A stretch of 45,744 bases of DNA, taken from NCBI GenBank assembly GCA_026417655.1, contig JAOACS010000010.1, positions 1 through 45,744 of the forward strand, written 5' to 3'. This DNA is from Syntrophobacterales bacterium. Its GTDB lineage: Bacteria > Desulfobacterota > Syntrophobacteria > Syntrophobacterales > Thermodesulforhabdaceae. Each line of letters starts with the position of its first letter. Within the stretch, counting starts at the first letter, position 1. This document shows positions 42,364 through 45,744 of this stretch, in pieces. A program made the position numbers and the translations under genes. Below the pieces are notes generated by a model. It did not search any database and was not told where the DNA came from. It was given only the letters and a program-made list of their open reading frames with translations.

Positions 42364-43530
42364 TCATGACATCTTTTCCCTAATCTCTTTTATCTTCCTG
42401 GATATAACCTCTTCAGACCCCCCAAATTCTTCTAAAATGCTCAAGGCCTTTTCATGGTATCCCAACTCAACCAGACAATCGGCATATTCTACAATAATTT
42501 TTTCATCATCTCTCCAAGCCTCAAAAAGCTCCTGATAAAGATTTAGTGCCTCCTCTAAGTGTCCAAGGATTTTGTGTATTCTGGCAAGCCCTTTCAAGGC
42601 CTTCTTATTTTCAGGATTTATGGCAAGAGCTCTATGAAATGCCTCAGCCGCTCCGTATAGGTCCCCATGTTTGAAAAGCTTTTTACCCATAGAGGTATAG
42701 ACTTCCTCTACCTCTTGGGACAATCCACTACCGGTCCAAAAAACTTTGGATAAAGCCGATGAGACTGTATCATAAAGTTCCCATGCCTCTTCATCAAAGG
42801 GATTCCGTTGAATATAAAGTCTTATAAGATCCTTAGCAACATCAGGAAGTCCCGTGGTCATGAGAGCATTGTAAGTATTAAAAACTATGTCCCTATCGAA
42901 GGGCTCTTCTCGAAAGGCCTGTTGAAAGTGCTCCAGAGCCCCTTTGAGGTCCCCTGACTCCCACAGTATAACGCCCAGATTGTTATGAGCTTTGGCATGA
43001 TTTGGATTATGTTCAAGGGCTATTTCAAAACATACCCTAGCCCTCTCGGTTTTTCCCTTTTCATATTGTTTTTCACCCTCGACAACCATAAAATCGGCGG
43101 TATCGGTGGGCTGAGTCTTCCCAGATTCAAAAGGACCTGAAGAACGCACTGGCAAGGATACAGGTGTCGCCTGAAGCCGGTCCATAAGGGCCTTTATATC
43201 ATCATCCCATGGATTCCGCGAAAGGTAGGCCCTTAACACATCCAAAGCGTCTTCTTTTTGACCGACTGCCATAAAAATATTAGCACAGTGTTCAATCACT
43301 TCTGGATCGTCTCGATCGATCATAAGGGCCTCATTTATCTTTTCAACCGCCTCTCTATATTTTCCCTCATACCAATAGGTCCTACTCAAACCACAAAGGG
43401 CCTGAGGATAGTATGGATCCAGATTCAACGCCTCTTCAAAGGCTTGACGTGCTTTAAGAAATTCTCCTCTGGCAAGCCATTCCTTCCCCTCTTCAAACCA
43501 TTCTTGCGGTAGCTTGAACTCCTGATCCAT
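42364..43530 (-). CDS. TPR-repeat protein
   Basis: A 388-residue soluble protein built almost entirely of tetratricopeptide repeats, with units such as FLKARQAFEEALNLDPYYPQ, AKAHNNLGVILWESGDLKGA and LYGAAEAFHRALAINPENKK. No signal peptide or membrane segment is seen, so it is probably a cytoplasmic scaffold. ATG 43530 has GGAGG upstream. The partner is unknown. Its 3' end sits against the bidirectionally readable terminator of the carbonic anhydrase gene. Confidence 0.88.
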   Translation of the reverse strand: MDQEFKLPQEWFEEGKEWLARGEFLKARQAFEEALNLDPYYPQALCGLSRTYWYEGKYREAVEKINEALMIDRDDPEVIEHCANIFMAVGQKEDALDVLRAYLSRNPWDDDIKALMDRLQATPVSLPVRSSGPFESGKTQPTDTADFMVVEGEKQYEKGKTERARVCFEIALEHNPNHAKAHNNLGVILWESGDLKGALEHFQQAFREEPFDRDIVFNTYNALMTTGLPDVAKDLIRLYIQRNPFDEEAWELYDTVSSALSKVFWTGSGLSQEVEEVYTSMGKKLFKHGDLYGAAEAFHRALAINPENKKALKGLARIHKILGHLEEALNLYQELFEAWRDDEKIIVEYADCLVELGYHEKALSILEEFGGSEEVISRKIKEIREKMS

Positions 43531-43719
43531 TCTTTATTCCTCCAGTGCTAAAATTACATACTTAGTCTTTAATTTTGGTTTTAAATATACTGGGTTCTCA
43601 AAAATAATTCCAGCGACTATTTTTAAACCCGTTGGGAATCATTGACTTTATACAAGAACTGTCTAAAGCTAATGAGGACGATCTTTCAATCGATCGAGAA
43701 TTCAAAGAAAGGGATCACC

Positions 43720-45744
43720 ATGTTACAATGGATTAAGGATAAAGTGGTTGCCATATTGTTTACTCTAGCTATAGTGGTAGCTGCATACTTTGGTTTTTAT
43801 TTCTTCTTCAAAGATTTTATCATAGATTCTTGGTGGTTCGATTCTTTAGGTTACGGTAAGTACTTTTGGCAAAGAGCAACCTATAGTTATGTAATATTTT
43901 CATCGGCAACGGTACTATTTTTCATTATCTTTTTTATGAATTTCTGGATTACCTCACGGGTTCTTACTAAACCCGAAGAGAGTCAAACAGGAGAAGAATC
44001 GGAAAAACGAAGAATAAGACAACTCATCGAAAACTTCCGATATGGTTCTTTAAGGGTCTACGCCCCCTTAGCCATGATTCTTGCTGTGCTTCTTGCTTAT
44101 CCGTTGTTTGTAGAATGGGAAAAGGTGCTTCTTTTCATATTTTCAACACCATCAGGCATAAAGGATCCAACCTTTTCAAAGGACATAAGTTTTTACCTTT
44201 TTTCCCTTCCATTTTATAAATTGATAGAGAAGCGCTTTGCAATCATATTCATAATTATAACGGTTGCAACCTTTATTCTCTACACCTTAGAGATAAGATT
44301 AATCCGTAGGACCTTTAATCGTTTTTCCTTTCCTAAACCCGTCCGATGGCATCTAAGCATTCTTTTGGTAGGTCTGGCCGCGATCGCTATATGGCACCTC
44401 ATGATTATTCGGTATGAGCTAGTTTACACCAATACCCATACGGCTTTTTACGGCCCAGGTTTTGTGGAAATGAATGTTCGTCTGCCTCTAATATGGCTGA
44501 CAATAACATCTATCTTTCTAGGGAGTCTTTCCCTAGTAATATTTTTTAATTTCGGGAAGGGCTTAAAATTTCTCATCGCTTTAATCGCTATTTCTTTAGC
44601 ATCATACGCCCTTATGAAGTCCAACTTAGTTACAGAAAGAGTCCAAAAGTATATCGTAAAGCCCAACGAGCTTTCCAAAGAACTTCCCTACATAGAACGC
44701 TCCATCCGTGCGACCCTTCAGGCCTACAACCTTCAAGATGTAGAAATTAGAGAATACCATCCCGAAGAGGGTGAAATTCTAAAAAAATCTGAAGAACTAA
44801 AAAATGTTCTTCGCAATATACCCGTGTGGGACAGAGAGCTATTGCACGATGTCTATAAACAACTTCAGGGACTAAGACCCTATTATGAGTTTACCGGTGT
44901 AGATGTTGATCGTTATACTCTAGGATCCTTCCCTCAGCAGGTTTTCATATCGGCAAGGGAGCTGTCGATCGACAAACTTCCTGAGAGCGCAAAAAACTGG
45001 GTAAATCTCCACATGAAATATACCCACGGACACGGGATAGTCATGACTCCTGCTATCCAGGGCGGTGAAGAACCCATTACATGGTTCATAAAGGATTTAC
45101 CACCGCGTTCGTCATATGGTTTTACACTGAGTAAATTTTCAATCTACTACGGCCAAGCGAACTACACCTACGCCATTGTCCCAAATAAATTAGGAGAGGT
45201 AGGTTATCCCCAGGGAGAAACCGTAACCACCGAAAACTACCAGGGAACCGGTGGAATCCCCCTATCGTCATTTCTCAGAAAAGCTATGTTCGCTATAGCC
45301 TTTAAGGATAGGAACATCTTTTTTACCACAGGCACCTCTAAAGATTCTCGCATGATGTTCCGTAGAAACATTGTAGAGATTGTTCAAAAGCTCACCCCAT
45401 ACCTTGCTCTAGACAAGGATCCCTATGTGGTTCTTGCAAAGGGTCGACTATTTTGGATTCAGGACGCCTACACCTTCTCAAATCTTTATCCAAACTCAGA
45501 GCCATTTAGCCCAAATATTAACTACATTAGAAACAGCGTAAAGATTGTAATTGATGCCTACGATGGATCGGTGGAATATTATGTAACGGATTTAAAGGAT
45601 CCTATAATTCAGACATATCGAAAGGCCTATCCTGGATTCTTTAAGGACATTTCTGGAATGAGTGAAGAATTACGAGCCCACTTGAGGTATCCACAGGATA
45701 TTTTTGAAATACAAATGTCCATCTTTACGCGATACCATCAAAGG
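43720..45744 (+). CDS. UPF0182-family large membrane protein, 3' end beyond the window
   Basis: The frame opens at ATG 43720 behind AAAGGGA and is still open at the last base after 675 codons. It has seven predicted helices to about residue 305, then a long extracytoplasmic region. Family signatures are WFDSLGYGKYFW, DRELLHDVYKQLQGLRPYYE, FTGVDVDRYTLG, KYTHGHGIVMTP, KGRLFWIQDAYTFSNLYPNS and INYIRNSVKIVIDAYDGSVE. UPF0182 proteins usually have about 900 residues, so roughly a quarter is missing. Their function is unknown. No neighbour is visible downstream. Confidence 0.93.
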   Translation, partial: MLQWIKDKVVAILFTLAIVVAAYFGFYFFFKDFIIDSWWFDSLGYGKYFWQRATYSYVIFSSATVLFFIIFFMNFWITSRVLTKPEESQTGEESEKRRIRQLIENFRYGSLRVYAPLAMILAVLLAYPLFVEWEKVLLFIFSTPSGIKDPTFSKDISFYLFSLPFYKLIEKRFAIIFIIITVATFILYTLEIRLIRRTFNRFSFPKPVRWHLSILLVGLAAIAIWHLMIIRYELVYTNTHTAFYGPGFVEMNVRLPLIWLTITSIFLGSLSLVIFFNFGKGLKFLIALIAISLASYALMKSNLVTERVQKYIVKPNELSKELPYIERSIRATLQAYNLQDVEIREYHPEEGEILKKSEELKNVLRNIPVWDRELLHDVYKQLQGLRPYYEFTGVDVDRYTLGSFPQQVFISARELSIDKLPESAKNWVNLHMKYTHGHGIVMTPAIQGGEEPITWFIKDLPPRSSYGFTLSKFSIYYGQANYTYAIVPNKLGEVGYPQGETVTTENYQGTGGIPLSSFLRKAMFAIAFKDRNIFFTTGTSKDSRMMFRRNIVEIVQKLTPYLALDKDPYVVLAKGRLFWIQDAYTFSNLYPNSEPFSPNINYIRNSVKIVIDAYDGSVEYYVTDLKDPIIQTYRKAYPGFFKDISGMSEELRAHLRYPQDIFEIQMSIFTRYHQR

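Noticed and set aside
1-45744. CRISPR array, phage genes, toxin-antitoxin pair or restriction system
   Set aside because: No spaced direct repeats, cas genes, phage structural genes or paired small toxin/antitoxin genes were seen on either strand.

Overview
The window reads as a contig end from a Gram-negative anaerobe, most likely a Desulfobacterota (former Deltaproteobacteria) lineage. That placement is inferred from gene content (hpnA/hpnH hopanoid genes, a Memo/AMMECR1 fusion, an N-terminally membrane-anchored TPR protein, PduO-type adenosyltransferase), not from a marker search. Bases 1-19 match the Nextera transposase end, so the left edge is a library artefact.

Bases 1-4139 are accessory and decayed. 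They hold the 3' end of an IS110-type transposase, a receiver-domain relic with an internal stop, a YeiH-type sulfate-exporter gene interrupted by an in-frame TAA, a 56-codon partner gene with a strong terminator, and nested relics of an IS1634-like and an IS3-like transposase. From 4140 onward the DNA is dense core-type sequence with many short overlaps.

Layout from 4140: trpS, a pseudouridine synthase, a TPR protein and an sfsA-DUF123 fusion (+); PduO adenosyltransferase, a HAD phosphatase and tRNA-Arg(CCT) (-); a 1225-residue protein I cannot assign (+); a minus-strand run purM, MoxR ATPase, DUF58, transglutaminase and UDP-sugar dehydrogenase; xseB-ispA-dxs-tlyA (+), then an HU gene (+); tilS, a four-helix membrane protein and a Memo-AMMECR1 fusion (-). 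After a 470-base spacer comes a secreted 355-residue protein with a strong terminator, then a tight plus-strand operon (30515-36293): an Asp-box propeller, a lipoprotein, a glycosyltransferase broken at a ten-T tract, a Wzt-like ABC ATPase, a SPASM radical SAM protein and a methyltransferase. Next are a hopanoid unit hpnA-hpnH-DUF422 (-), a divergent radical SAM gene, thrC and a gamma-carbonic anhydrase (+), a TPR protein (-), and a UPF0182 membrane protein running off the right edge.

Two functional threads stand out. Isoprenoid supply (dxs, ispA) could feed hopanoid tailoring (hpnA, hpnH, the CruF-like protein), although no squalene-hopene cyclase is in the window. Envelope building is represented by the UDP-sugar dehydrogenase, the Wzt operon, the transglutaminase unit and several exported proteins. 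The least explained pieces are the 1225-residue protein, the 30515-36293 operon, the CruF-like gene inside a hopanoid operon, and the interrupted transporter with its inserted domain.
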